From Bacillota bacterium (GTDB lineage: Bacteria > Bacillota > SHA-98 > UBA4971): 64,000 nucleotides of DNA. Below are positions 24,613-34,002 of the stretch, piece after piece. Made by a program: the position numbers and the translations under genes. The stretch lies in NCBI GenBank assembly GCA_030024085.1, contig JASEJE010000004.1:1-64000 (forward strand), in the 5' to 3' direction. The notes below the pieces were generated by a model. It did not search any database, was not told the origin of the DNA, and worked only from the letters and a program-made list of their open reading frames with translations. How positions within the stretch are numbered: position 1 is the stretch's first letter; every line of letters begins with the position of its first letter.

Positions 24613-25459
24613 GAAGGGGCTGGGTAAAGGGCTCAGCGCGCTCATTCCAGATATGGAACCCGAGGCTGTCGAGAGGGTTCAGGAGTTGCCGATCGATCGT
24701 ATCCAGCCCAATCCGTACCAGCCCAGGAAGCGATTCGATGACGCAAAGCTGGCCGAGCTTGCCGAATCCATCAGGGTCCACGGGATCGTGCAGCCGCTGG
24801 TGGTGCGCAAGGCGGGTGACGGGTACGAACTGGTGGTCGGGCAGCGGCGTCTCCTCGCGGCGAAGATGGCGGGGCTTGCCGAGGTGCCCGTCGTGGTGAG
24901 CGATCTTGGCGATGCTGAGATGATCCAGGTTGCGCTCATCGAGAACCTCCAGCGTGAGGACCTCAACCCTATGGAGGAGGCGGAGTCGTACCGAAGGCTG
25001 GTTGAGGAGTTCGGCATGACCCAGGACGAGTTGGCTCGAGTCCTCGGGAGGAGCAGGCCGTCCATCGCGAACACTCTGCGGCTTCTGAACCTGCAGCCGG
25101 AGGTTCAGGAGGTTGTTTCACGTGGAACAATCTCCATGGGACATGCCAGGGCTTTGCTTGCCATCCAGGATTCCGCGCTGCAGGTTGAAGCGTGCAGGCG
25201 CATAGTGGAGCAAGAGCTGTCCGTGCGTGAGACGGAGGAGCTCGTGCGGCGGGTGCTTGCCTCCGGACGAGTGGGAGTCAAGGGGGAAGATGAGAAACAG
25301 GAGCGGCCCAGAGACCCGGAGATCACGTCGCTCGAGGAGAAGCTGCGGCGGGCGTTTGGGACCCAGGTGCGGATCGTCCAGGGCAAGAAGAAAGGCAAGA
25401 TCGAGATCGAGTATTACAGCGAGGAAGACCTGGAGAGGATACTCGCGCTGGTGCTGTAG
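24605..25459 (+). CDS. parB: Chromosome partitioning protein ParB/Spo0J
   Basis: GLGKGLSALIP start, VGQRRLLAAKMAGL, ALIENLQREDLNPMEEAE. Confidence 0.97.
   Translation: MPRKGLGKGLSALIPDMEPEAVERVQELPIDRIQPNPYQPRKRFDDAKLAELAESIRVHGIVQPLVVRKAGDGYELVVGQRRLLAAKMAGLAEVPVVVSDLGDAEMIQVALIENLQREDLNPMEEAESYRRLVEEFGMTQDELARVLGRSRPSIANTLRLLNLQPEVQEVVSRGTISMGHARALLAIQDSALQVEACRRIVEQELSVRETEELVRRVLASGRVGVKGEDEKQERPRDPEITSLEEKLRRAFGTQVRIVQGKKKGKIEIEYYSEEDLERILALVL
25114..25129. promoter_or_regulatory. parS site inside parB
   Basis: TGTTTCACGTGGAACA, exact consensus. Confidence 0.95.
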
Positions 25460-25639
25460 GCGGTGAGAATGATGTCTATTGCATTCCCATCGATGTGCGC
25501 GGCATGGGCGCTGTCGGGGTCGTTGGGGAAAGGCAAAGCGCGGCGTAGTCGCGGGGCGGGCGGCCCCGCGTTTCCGTTCTCGGAGGGTGGGCGATTTCGC
25601 CTTCCGCATGCAGCGGCCGCCTACATTCGGCAGGTAGGC

Positions 25640-26165
25640 GGGCGTGGTCGCCACGAAGCCAGGTTGAAGGCGAACCTGGTCTGCTATCGGCCAACCTCCT
25701 GCGAAAGTTGATTCCCACGCGACCACCCCTCGCCCCCGATGGACGAGACTGGCTCCGTCGCGACCAGCTTGCCCACGAAGCTGGTCTCCTTCCGGCCACT
25801 TCCGCGGCGATCCTGGTCGTCCCGAGACCGACTGCGCCCTCTCCGCTATCGGAGACGCGAGGGAGTGGTCGTGTCGCGACCAGGTTTCGCACGCGGTTGA
25901 TTTCCTTGCGACCACATAAACGCACATCGTGGTCGCCCACGAAGCACCCCGCTTTGCGATGTGCGAAGGTGGTTCCCGCACGCTCAAGGCTGAACGTGGA
26001 GTGGCCGTTCGGAGACCACATTCCCGCGCCTCCTGGCCGCTGACGGACCACCTCCTGCGGCTTGCGTCTGCAGGTGGATCCAGCGCGACCGGGTCGCTCG
26101 CAAACATGGTCCGTGGCTGATCACCCCGGCGTGGAAGCTGGTCCCGTCCAGATCTCCCGGACCAC
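25640..26165. other. Noncoding array of GACCA/TGGTC motifs and short inverted repeats
   Basis: About 16 TGGTC/GACCA-type motifs; hairpins such as GACCAGCTT-GCCCACG-AAGCTGGTC and GCGACCAC...GTGGTCGC. Confidence 0.6.
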
Positions 26166-26700
26166 CTCACTACCTCGTCGCCACCTGCCGGCACCGGTGA
26201 GTTCCTCGAGGGCAGTTGCCGCCGATCCTCCGTCGCAGCCACTCCGCGCAGCGGCTCCGCGGCTCGCGCGCCACCGGGCCGCGCGTGACGGGGCGTCCTG
26301 GCCGCCAGGCCCCTGAAAAGCAAAGGCGTTTGGAGTGTCGTGTAGCTGGCAATGGAGAGCCTTGTGACCGGAATTGCCACACGTCATCGAGATCATCGAG
26401 ACATCGGGAAGACGACCTTGACAGCCTCCCCGGGGGACGGATATGCTGGTTCTGGAAGCGAATGGTGTTCTCTGGCAATCGAGGTGATTCTGTTGCCGAA
26501 AGGCATACCTGTGGGTGACGCCGACCGAATGCAGCATATAGCGTGATGCACCGCTCGACCATCTCGGCGGCGCCTGACCTTCCGCTCGGATGCGGTAGGA
26601 ACGCAACCACAGGTGGGACGCGGCTCCCCCCATGTCGCCTGAAGGCGGCAGTCCCCCGCCGTACTCTTTCCGGGGCACGGGCGGTGCGCGTGAACCCGAG

Positions 26701-26716
26701 TGTTCCACGTGGAACA
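26701..26716. promoter_or_regulatory. parS site
   Basis: TGTTCCACGTGGAACA, perfect 16-bp palindrome. Confidence 0.93.
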
Positions 26717-26778
26717 TTTCCGAAAGGCCCGGCGCGACAGCGAACCTGACGCTGGATGGAAAGAGCGTCCATTCATCG

Positions 26779-26812
26779 CGCGAGGGATATTTCCCGGGAA
26801 ATATCCCTCGCG
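26779..26812. promoter_or_regulatory. 34-bp perfect palindrome containing a Noc-binding-site consensus
   Basis: CGCGAGGGATATTTCCCGGGAAATATCCCTCGCG; contains ATTTCCCGGGAAAT. Confidence 0.85.
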
Positions 26813-27025
26813 TCTTTCCGCCCCGCTCGCCCACCTTCGCCCGTGCCTTCCCGGAAGCGACGTCCGGTATCAAGTCTGGCAAGGGCGCGCAGGGTGTCAC
26901 CATGTCCCCGTGCGCACAGCTACGCTCATCGCCATGAGACCCCGGGGCCAGGGACTATCAGGACACGCGAAAGGCAGTACCAGCAGAAGGAAAGCCACCG
27001 TGCACGTCGAACCGTTATCGCTAGG

Positions 27026-27224
27026 CTAAGTGAGGGTGCAGAAATGCTCTCGACTTTTGGGAGGGGTTGCCGGCGATTGCACGGGGGGTGTCAAAATCCG
27101 GCCACTGGCCAGACGGGCCGGATTTTGGCGAAGCGCGCCCCGCTTGGGGCGCCGTCCCCGAGTGCAACACCGGCAACCCGGCAACTACTGGAAGAGGGGC
27201 GAGAACTAACGCACCCTCACTTAG
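27026..27224 (+). repeat. Type-B palindromic element, full length (199 bp)
   Basis: CTAAGTGAGGGTGC ... GCACCCTCACTTAG with core hairpin AAAATCCGGCC...GGCCGGATTTT. Confidence 0.92.
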
Positions 27225-27241
27225 GAGGAGGCGGTTGCGTC

Positions 27242-27754
27242 GTGGGGGTAATCTCCGTGATCCAGGATACGGTCGCCGCCAATCTCGAGACGGTAGCGCT
27301 CGTCCTTGTCGCCCTTCTTGGTGCGGCTACAGTAGCGCTGGTCGTCCTCGACTGGCGGATGAGTCGACTCATACAGAGATACCAGGCTCTCGTCAGGGGT
27401 TCAAACGGGGAAAGCCTTGAAGGCGTCATAGAGGACTGTGTGCACCGTGTGCGGCAGGCTGAAAGCGATCTCGATGAACTCAAGCGGTTCGCTGAGGACA
27501 TGCACCTTGCGTCCCGGCAACACATCCAGGGCCTCGGGGTGGTCCGGTTCAACGCGTTCGAGAACACCGGCGGGGACCAGAGTTTCGCCGTGGCGCTCCT
27601 GGATGGCACCGGGGACGGCGTGGTGCTGAGCAGCCTTTACGGTCGCGATGAAGCCCGCGTGTATGCCAAGCCCGTGGAGCAAGGGGCATCTCGGTATGCC
27701 CTGACCGACGAAGAGCAGCAGGCTGTCGCCGAGGCACTTCGCCGGAGGCGTTGA
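27242..27754 (+). CDS. DUF4446 family membrane protein
   Basis: TM segment plus GVVRFNAFENTGGDQSFAVALLDGTGDGVVLSSLYGRDEARVYAKPV. Confidence 0.85.
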   Translation: MGVISVIQDTVAANLETVALVLVALLGAATVALVVLDWRMSRLIQRYQALVRGSNGESLEGVIEDCVHRVRQAESDLDELKRFAEDMHLASRQHIQGLGVVRFNAFENTGGDQSFAVALLDGTGDGVVLSSLYGRDEARVYAKPVEQGASRYALTDEEQQAVAEALRRRR

Positions 27755-27791
27755 GAGGCGCGAACGGGCCGGCCGAATCCATCGCCGAGAC

Positions 27792-28126
27792 CTGAGTAGA
27801 TCGCCACAGATCCGCGCCACTTTTCGACGCGCAGGTCCTCGCCAGGGTTACCGGTCTTGCTCTCCGAGGACGACGCGATTGCGGCGCGCCTCGCTAGAAT
27901 CTGGCGCTCAAGGCCAGCCAGATGCCGGGCGCTCTGCCCTAAGTGAGGGTGCAGAAATGCTCTCGACTCTTGGGAGGGGTTGCCGGTGACTCAAAGACAG
28001 AGTGCAACACCGGCAACCCCACACCGTCGGGAAAAGTGGCGCAGACTTATGGCGCCATACTTAGCAAGCACCGGCAACCTCAACACCGGAAGGAGATGTG
28101 GCGCAAATCCATGGCGCCATATTCAG
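27792..28126. repeat. Composite of partial and chimeric type-A/type-B elements
   Basis: Reverse partial A (CTGAGTAGATCGCCAC...) joined to a B left arm (27939) with short core and A arm ending ACTTAG (28064), then a half A in reverse (28065-28126). Confidence 0.8.
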
Positions 28127-28474
28127 CTCCGGGATCGGCAGGAACCGGGCCGGAGCCGCGCGTGGGGCGCCCGCGCTTCTCACATACTGCCGACCTATGG
28201 GCAACGCATAGAAAGGGGTCAGCGGAAGCAAACTCACTATCGGGAGACGCTGCGAAAATCCTGGCACATCCGTGCGGAATGTAGCAGGAAATCCGGCACC
28301 AACGTCGAAATCACAACGTGCTTTCTGGGTTGCTCTGTGTGTTTTGGTGAACACTACCTGCTCTGTCATGTTCCCGGCAGATCTTCATATACTTCTTAGT
28401 GGACCAGCCTTCGTTCCAGGGCAGCGAATGATCTTCTATCACCATCCGCGGGCAGAGTTACGGGCGAGACTATT

Positions 28475-29503
28475 GTGCGGAAGGGGCGAACCATGATGTG
28501 GCGCAGGTTGCTAAGGCGCAAGCTCGCTAGACGCCGCCGAAGCACGCTCACGATCATGGCCATACCTACAACAGACGGTTCCATTCGGAGCATAAGCATA
28601 CCCCTTCTCCTCGTGTACATGGGATCGGCCGTCGCCGTGGCAGTGGTCGCCTTCCTTGTATTGTCGTACTTCGGTATGACGGCGACCGTAGCGCGATTCT
28701 ACCACCAGCAGATCGTCAAGGACGCGCATATCGACAAACTCGCAAAAGAGAACGCCGATCTCCAGCGGATCAATGCATCGAACAAGAAGCAACTCGAGGA
28801 CTTTGCCCAGCGCACGGCCGAGCTCGAAAAGGAACTCGCACGTCTGGATGCGATGAGCAAGGAGATCATGGGCATCATAAAGGGCAAGAAAGTGTCCGTT
28901 ACCAGTACGTCAGTCGCCAGCCGGGGTGACTATCAACGGGGTACCGCGCCGGGCGAAGAAAGAGGCGAGGAGGATGCGCCCTCCTCATCAGGCGACGACG
29001 GCGCCCTGGCCCTCGAGACGCAGTCTCGCCTCGATGAGCTTGCGCGAACAACGGCCGGAGTGGCCGGAGATCTCTCCGCCCTCAAGCGTTCTGCCGTATC
29101 CTATAGGGATAGGCTGGACCATACCCCACAGGGATGGCCCACGAGGGGCAGAGTGACGTCGAGTTTCGGCAGGCGCCGCCACCCGATTACCGGCCGCATC
29201 CAGGGGCATGACGGTATAGACATCGCGGCCCCCACAGGAACGCCCATCGTGGCCACAGCGGATGGCATCGTTCGCCTGAGCGGCACGCAGGCAGGTTACG
29301 GACAGCTGGTGATCATAGACCACGGGTATGGGCTTGAGACGGTGTATGCTCACAACTCGCGCAACGTGGTCCGCTCAGGGCAACGCGTGAAGCGCGGACA
29401 GGTGATAGCATACGTTGGCAGCACAGGGACCAGCACGGGCCCACACGTCCACTATGAAGTGCGCGTCTCCGGCAGGCCTGTCAACCCCCGGAACTACATG
29501 TAG
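28475..29503 (+). CDS. M23 family metallopeptidase
   Basis: GWPTRGRVTSSFGRRRHPITGRIQGHDGIDIAAPTGTPIVATADG...YAHNS...GSTGTSTGPHVHYEVR. Confidence 0.95.
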   Translation: MRKGRTMMWRRLLRRKLARRRRSTLTIMAIPTTDGSIRSISIPLLLVYMGSAVAVAVVAFLVLSYFGMTATVARFYHQQIVKDAHIDKLAKENADLQRINASNKKQLEDFAQRTAELEKELARLDAMSKEIMGIIKGKKVSVTSTSVASRGDYQRGTAPGEERGEEDAPSSSGDDGALALETQSRLDELARTTAGVAGDLSALKRSAVSYRDRLDHTPQGWPTRGRVTSSFGRRRHPITGRIQGHDGIDIAAPTGTPIVATADGIVRLSGTQAGYGQLVIIDHGYGLETVYAHNSRNVVRSGQRVKRGQVIAYVGSTGTSTGPHVHYEVRVSGRPVNPRNYM

Positions 29504-29636
29504 CAGACCGCCCGTGCTCCTCCGGCCCCGATGGGACCTGACACACGCGCTCACCTGGTCTTCACACCGTCATCTCAAGGACCGCGCCAGAAGAAAGATG
29601 CCCCGCGTTTACCGCCAAGAGGGAGGGAGATCTGTC

Positions 29637-30068
29637 ATGTTCGGCAAGCGTCCCGCTGAGCCATCACAGCCCCGCAGGGTGGACACCATCATCGGAAAAG
29701 ACACTCGAATCGAAGGTAGGCTCGAAGCCGCCGGCACGGTACGCATAGATGGCCGCGTTGACGGCGAGGTAGAGGCCGATGGCGATGTGGTCATCGGCGA
29801 GCCGGGCCGGCTCGTAGCATCAGTTCACGCACGCAACATCACGATAGCGGGCGAGGTCCAGGGGAACGTCTACGCGGAGGGAAGACTGGAGATCGTTCCG
29901 ACCGGCAAGCTATATGGAGATGTAAAGGTCGCGGTCCTCGCCATAGAAGATGGAGCCATCTTCAAGGGGTCCTGCGAGATGACGGCTGCACAGCCACAAA
30001 GCAGGCTCCTCCCGGGGAAGGTCGAGCCTCCAGCACTCCCGGAGGGCGAAGCATCGGAGGAAGGCTGA
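29637..30068 (+). CDS. Bactofilin / polymer-forming cytoskeletal protein
   Basis: DTIIGKDTRIEGRLEAAGTVRIDGRVDGEVEADGDVVIGE... beta-helix repeats. Confidence 0.93.
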   Translation: MFGKRPAEPSQPRRVDTIIGKDTRIEGRLEAAGTVRIDGRVDGEVEADGDVVIGEPGRLVASVHARNITIAGEVQGNVYAEGRLEIVPTGKLYGDVKVAVLAIEDGAIFKGSCEMTAAQPQSRLLPGKVEPPALPEGEASEEG

Positions 30069-30070
30069 CC

Positions 30071-30781
30071 ATGGTCTTCAGGGATCGTGCTCAGGCAGGC
30101 CAACTCCTCGCAAAGGCGCTTCACCAATACAGAGGTACTGACGTGCTCGTCCTGGCGCTCCCTCGGGGCGGAGTTCCCGTGGCGGCAGAGATCGCTCGTA
30201 CGCTATCCGCCGACCTCGATATCGTCATACCCCGAAAGATCGGCGCTCCCGGTGACACGGAGCTTGCAATAGGTGCCGTCTCGGGCCACGGCGGCGCCCT
30301 GATCAATGAGGACCTCGTCCGAGCCCTGGGCGTTCCCGAGGAGTACATAGGCCAGGCTATCGCCCGCGAGCGTGCCGAGATCCAACGCCGATCCCGTCTA
30401 TATCGTGGGGCGAGGCCCGCCCCGCGCATCCAGGGCAGGACGGTCATCGTTGTCGATGATGGCATTGCCACTGGCTACACGATGCTCGCGGCGCTGCGCG
30501 GCGTGAGGGAGGAGAATCCGGCGAGGCTCGTAGCAGCGGTGCCTGTTGCGCCGCCCGACTCTGTTGAGAGGCTCGAGGCGGAGGCCGACGAAGTGGTGGT
30601 GCTCTCCCGGCCTACCCCGTTCTTCGCTGTCGGGCAGTTCTATGAGGACTTCTCCCAGGTGTCCGACGAAGAGGTGCAGGACCTTCTGGTGCAGGCCGGG
30701 ATAGGCGATGATTCGCCGGGTCCCCCTGGTCATGATCCCCCTGAAGGCAAGGGGAATACCGCGGGGAAGAGCATGGGATGA
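30071..30781 (+). CDS. Phosphoribosyltransferase family protein
   Basis: LALPRGGVPVAAEIARTLSADLDIVIPRKIGAPGDTELAIGAV, TVIVVDDGIATGYTMLAALRG. Confidence 0.93.
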   Translation: MVFRDRAQAGQLLAKALHQYRGTDVLVLALPRGGVPVAAEIARTLSADLDIVIPRKIGAPGDTELAIGAVSGHGGALINEDLVRALGVPEEYIGQAIARERAEIQRRSRLYRGARPAPRIQGRTVIVVDDGIATGYTMLAALRGVREENPARLVAAVPVAPPDSVERLEAEADEVVVLSRPTPFFAVGQFYEDFSQVSDEEVQDLLVQAGIGDDSPGPPGHDPPEGKGNTAGKSMG

Positions 30782-30803
30782 TATGTCCCGGGGTGATGCT
30801 GAC

Positions 30804-31049
30804 ATGAAAGGGATAATAGCAGTCTCGGACGCTCTGTCCGACTATCGTGAGATGCTGGAAGAAGAGGGCTACCAGGTGGTAAGCCTGGATGAAGGGCTTG
30901 ACGTTGCTGACGCTGTGCTCGTTTCCGGAATGGATGTCGATCACTCCGGGATATCTGCCATCGATACCGAGGCTCCTGTGTTCGACGTTACCGGGAAGCA
31001 CCCCGCTGTGGTGCTGCGAGACCTGGAGAAACGGCTGGAGTTGCTCTAG
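30804..31049 (+). CDS. UPF0180/YkuS-like small protein
   Basis: 82 codons; VVSLDEGLDVADAVLVSGMDVD... Confidence 0.65.
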   Translation: MKGIIAVSDALSDYREMLEEEGYQVVSLDEGLDVADAVLVSGMDVDHSGISAIDTEAPVFDVTGKHPAVVLRDLEKRLELL

Positions 31050-31244
31050 GTGAGGGCGCAGAAATGCTCCCGACTTTTGGGAGGGGTTGCCGGTGTTGCA
31101 CTCGGGGACGGCGCCCCAAGCGCGGCGCGCTTCGCCAAAATCCGGCCCGTCTGGCCAGTGGCCGGATTTTGACACCCCTCGTGCAATCACCGGCAACCCA
31201 GCAACTACTGGAAAACGGACAAGGATTAACGCACCCTCACCTAG
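31046..31244 (+). repeat. Type-B palindromic element, full length (199 bp), core inverted relative to arms
   Basis: CTAGGTGAGGGCGC ... GCACCCTCACCTAG; core reads TTGCCGGTGTTGCACTCGGGGACGG...CACCCCTCGTGCAATCACCGGCAA. Confidence 0.92.
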
Positions 31245-31265
31245 ACAGACGCGCCCCGCGCTATC

Positions 31266-32048
31266 CTAGCCCCTGGAGTCCCATCTGGTCGCCGCGATCC
31301 GCTGCGCCATCTCGAACGCCATCGACGCCTCAACGAAGTCCCGCGTGGCCGAGGAAAGCGCTGTCGCGATGATCTCGGCCATCCTTACCACCAGGCAGAG
31401 CCTGGTGTTCTGCAGTACCATGTACTCCATGTACCCCCCGACGTTTACGATGCCCGTCACATGGGCGTGCCCCACCAGGGGCAGCGTCTTGCTCACGCCC
31501 GTCCCTGGCCGCAGCGGTCCTCTGCTCGCCGTGACGGTACCCACTCTGTCAAGCCTGCCGAGGCACGCGTCCACCGCGACGATATACGCGTTCCTGAACG
31601 TTGCATTCACTTTCGCGATGGCTGCCTGCAGGTTTGCTGCGTGAACAGGGGTGTCGAGAGTCCCCCATACCCGGCGTTCGTCGACCCCCAGGCTGAGAAG
31701 CCGCGTCCCTGTCAGGGGCCCGAGAGAATCGCCGGTCGACCGGTCCGTCCCTATGCAGAAGAACACCAGGGGCCTGCGCGCGGGGTCGTGCAGGTCCCGT
31801 GAAATGAGAGAACGCAACGAAGAGGCGAGCACCATCCCCGCATCGGGGTCGTCTATGTGAGTCTGACACCCGGAATCGCGGCCGCTGCCGAACAGGCCCA
31901 ATTGAGCCCCCTCCTCGCGAAGTGTCCAGGCTCTGGCGCGGGACGAGGATCGAAAGAATGTCACTTGCAGTATATGAGGGCGGCGTCCCGGATATTCCTG
32001 TCCAACCCCACACCGCCACAACAACCTCTCGGCGAATCCAGGCCCCAT
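31266..32048 (-). CDS. yyaC: Sporulation protein YyaC (true start may be near 31835)
   Basis: PLVFFCIGTDRSTGDSLGPLTGTRL, GTLDTPVHAANLQ, VAVDACLG; near parAB as in B. subtilis. Confidence 0.88.
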   Translation of the reverse strand: MGPGFAERLLWRCGVGQEYPGRRPHILQVTFFRSSSRARAWTLREEGAQLGLFGSGRDSGCQTHIDDPDAGMVLASSLRSLISRDLHDPARRPLVFFCIGTDRSTGDSLGPLTGTRLLSLGVDERRVWGTLDTPVHAANLQAAIAKVNATFRNAYIVAVDACLGRLDRVGTVTASRGPLRPGTGVSKTLPLVGHAHVTGIVNVGGYMEYMVLQNTRLCLVVRMAEIIATALSSATRDFVEASMAFEMAQRIAATRWDSRG

Positions 32049-32146
32049 CGTGAACCCGCTGACAGCGCTATCGGAAACGGGCAGTGCTGCGGCCGCCAGC
32101 AGCGTGCATATGCATTACGATGTGGGCGTTGGCGACAGCGTGGGCA

Positions 32147-32355
32147 TACAGTATGGCGCCATAAGTCTGCGCCATCTTCCCTGACGGTGTTAGGGTTGCC
32201 GGTGTTGCACGACGGGGCGTCGAGAATTTGGCCGGCCCGTGCGCCAAATTCGAACGAGGCTCACCGCACGCGCCGTCCCCGGAGGGCGACACCGGCAACC
32301 CTGGACAGGACTCACCCGCTGAAAAGTAGCGCGAACTTGTGGCGATCTACTACAA
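32147..32355 (+). repeat. Type-A palindromic element with eroded ends
   Basis: AGTATGGCGCCATAAGTCTGCGCCATCTTCC ... GGCGATCTACTA; core TTGCCGGTG...CACCGGCAA. Confidence 0.88.
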
Positions 32356-32484
32356 TGCGCGCGAAATGTGGCCGGTGGGCGGGATGCGGTAAGTCGGTAA
32401 AGGGCGGTCAGTGGACACGACGTAGCCAGCCGGCACGCCGGTCAGCGAGCGAACGACCGAGCGGCTCGGCCCAGGAGGAACGAT

Positions 32485-33585
32485 GTGAAAACGCGATGTG
32501 TCACGACACCTCGTATAGACTGGACGGGCATCAAGCTCGCAGCGACGTATCTTGGCGCCGTGGTCGGAGCGGGCTTCGCCTCCGGCCAGGAGCATCTGCA
32601 CTTCTTTGGCCAGTTCTCGCCTGGCGGTGAACTCGGCGTCGGGATGGCGGGGGTCCTATTCGTCGTGTTCGGCGTGCTACTCGCCGACCTGGTTTCAAGG
32701 CACCGGACGTCCTCTCCCGAGGACCTTCTGGGTCATATTGCCGGGAAAGCCATGACCCCCGTGGTCGACGGGCTGCTCACCGCGTTCATGTTTTGCTCCG
32801 TATGCATTATGCTCGCTGGCACCGTGGCCCTCCTGAAGGAGCAGACGAGTCTGCCACCACACATAGGGGTAGGCCTCACAGCCCTGGTGATCCTGATCGC
32901 ATGTACGAGGGGCGTCGAGGGCGTGCTCTATCTCAACGCGTTCATGAGCCCTGTGCTTCTCGGCGCACCCATCCTCGTTGCCACACTCTCCCTGGTACAG
33001 GTAAGACGCGGCCTGCTGCGCCCGCCCTGCACCCCTGCCCCGGAAGTGATCGGCCGGAACAGCCTTCTCCCGGCCTGGCCTGTTGCGAGTGTCCTCTATG
33101 TCTCCTACAACCTCCTCATCGTCATCGGCACCTTCGCGTCCATGGGCAACGAGCTTGCCCGCGCGCGAGCGGCGCGTCGGGGAGCAGCCATGGGCGGGGT
33201 GGCCCTGACCCTATTCATGGCGGCGATTCACGTTACACTGGCGGTCCACGGAGACGCCGTGTGGACAACCGAGGTGCCAATGCTGCTGGCGGCCTCGCGC
33301 CTCGGGCCAGGGCTTCGAGGGCTATACTCGATCTCACTATGGTGCGCCATGGTCACCACCGCAGCGACGGGCTGCTTCAGCCTGTCCCGAAGGCTCGAAA
33401 AGCGGCTCAGACTGCCCCAGCCGGCCATCGCTATCCTGGTGACGATCCTGGCTGCGCTTCTCGCCCAGGTAGGCTTCGCGAGCCTTGTGAGCCGAGTGTA
33501 CCCGGTGTTCGGCTATCTCGGCCTTCCGCTGGTCTTCGGCATTGCCCTGGCTACTATCAGGAGCCGCGTCACGATCATGCGGTGA
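32485..33585 (+). CDS. YkvI-like membrane transporter
   Basis: TYLGAVVGAGFASGQEHLHFFGQFS; multiple TM segments. Confidence 0.82.
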   Translation: MKTRCVTTPRIDWTGIKLAATYLGAVVGAGFASGQEHLHFFGQFSPGGELGVGMAGVLFVVFGVLLADLVSRHRTSSPEDLLGHIAGKAMTPVVDGLLTAFMFCSVCIMLAGTVALLKEQTSLPPHIGVGLTALVILIACTRGVEGVLYLNAFMSPVLLGAPILVATLSLVQVRRGLLRPPCTPAPEVIGRNSLLPAWPVASVLYVSYNLLIVIGTFASMGNELARARAARRGAAMGGVALTLFMAAIHVTLAVHGDAVWTTEVPMLLAASRLGPGLRGLYSISLWCAMVTTAATGCFSLSRRLEKRLRLPQPAIAILVTILAALLAQVGFASLVSRVYPVFGYLGLPLVFGIALATIRSRVTIMR

Positions 33586-33696
33586 CCGCCGAAAACCGCC
33601 CCGCCCCAGCCGGCGGATGGCGCAGCCGGCGCTGAGACGGCACGGAGCAATCGGGGGATGGGGTGGAAGGGTGATGGGGACGGGGTGGGGACAGGG

Positions 33697-33907
33697 CTAA
33701 GTATGGCGCCATAAGTTTGCGCCATCTTCCCTGACGGTGTTGGGGTTGCCGGTGCTTGCTAGGGCGGGGCGTCGAGAGTTTGGCTAGCCTTAAGCGCCAA
33801 ATTCGAACGAGGCTCACCGCACGCGCCGTCCCCGGAGTGCAACACCGGCAACCCTGGACAGGACTCACCCGCTGAAAAGTAGCGCGAACTTGCGGCGATC
33901 TACTTAG
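33697..33907 (+). repeat. Type-A palindromic element, full length (211 bp)
   Basis: CTAAGTATGGCGCCATAAGTTTGCGCC ... GGCGATCTACTTAG. Confidence 0.92.
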
Positions 33908-34002
33908 GGGTGGGGATGGGGAGAGAGGGGGAGAGACAGCGAGTTGACTTCTGATCTATAATTGCGATTGAGGACGGATACTCCGGTACGGAGGCGGTTC
34001 GG

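Noticed and set aside
25640-25960. Considered a CRISPR or decayed CRISPR array because of recurring GCGACCAC / GTTGATT(C/T)CC motifs
   Set aside because: Motif orientation alternates and spacing is irregular; no constant repeat with uniform spacers and no cas genes in the window
25118-26380. 420-aa minus-strand ORF across parB and the motif array
   Set aside because: No recognizable domain; overlaps the parB 3' end and the repetitive array
26779-26812. 34-bp palindrome as an intrinsic terminator
   Set aside because: No loop or clear U-tract follows; it contains the Noc consensus and is perfectly symmetric, fitting a protein-binding site better
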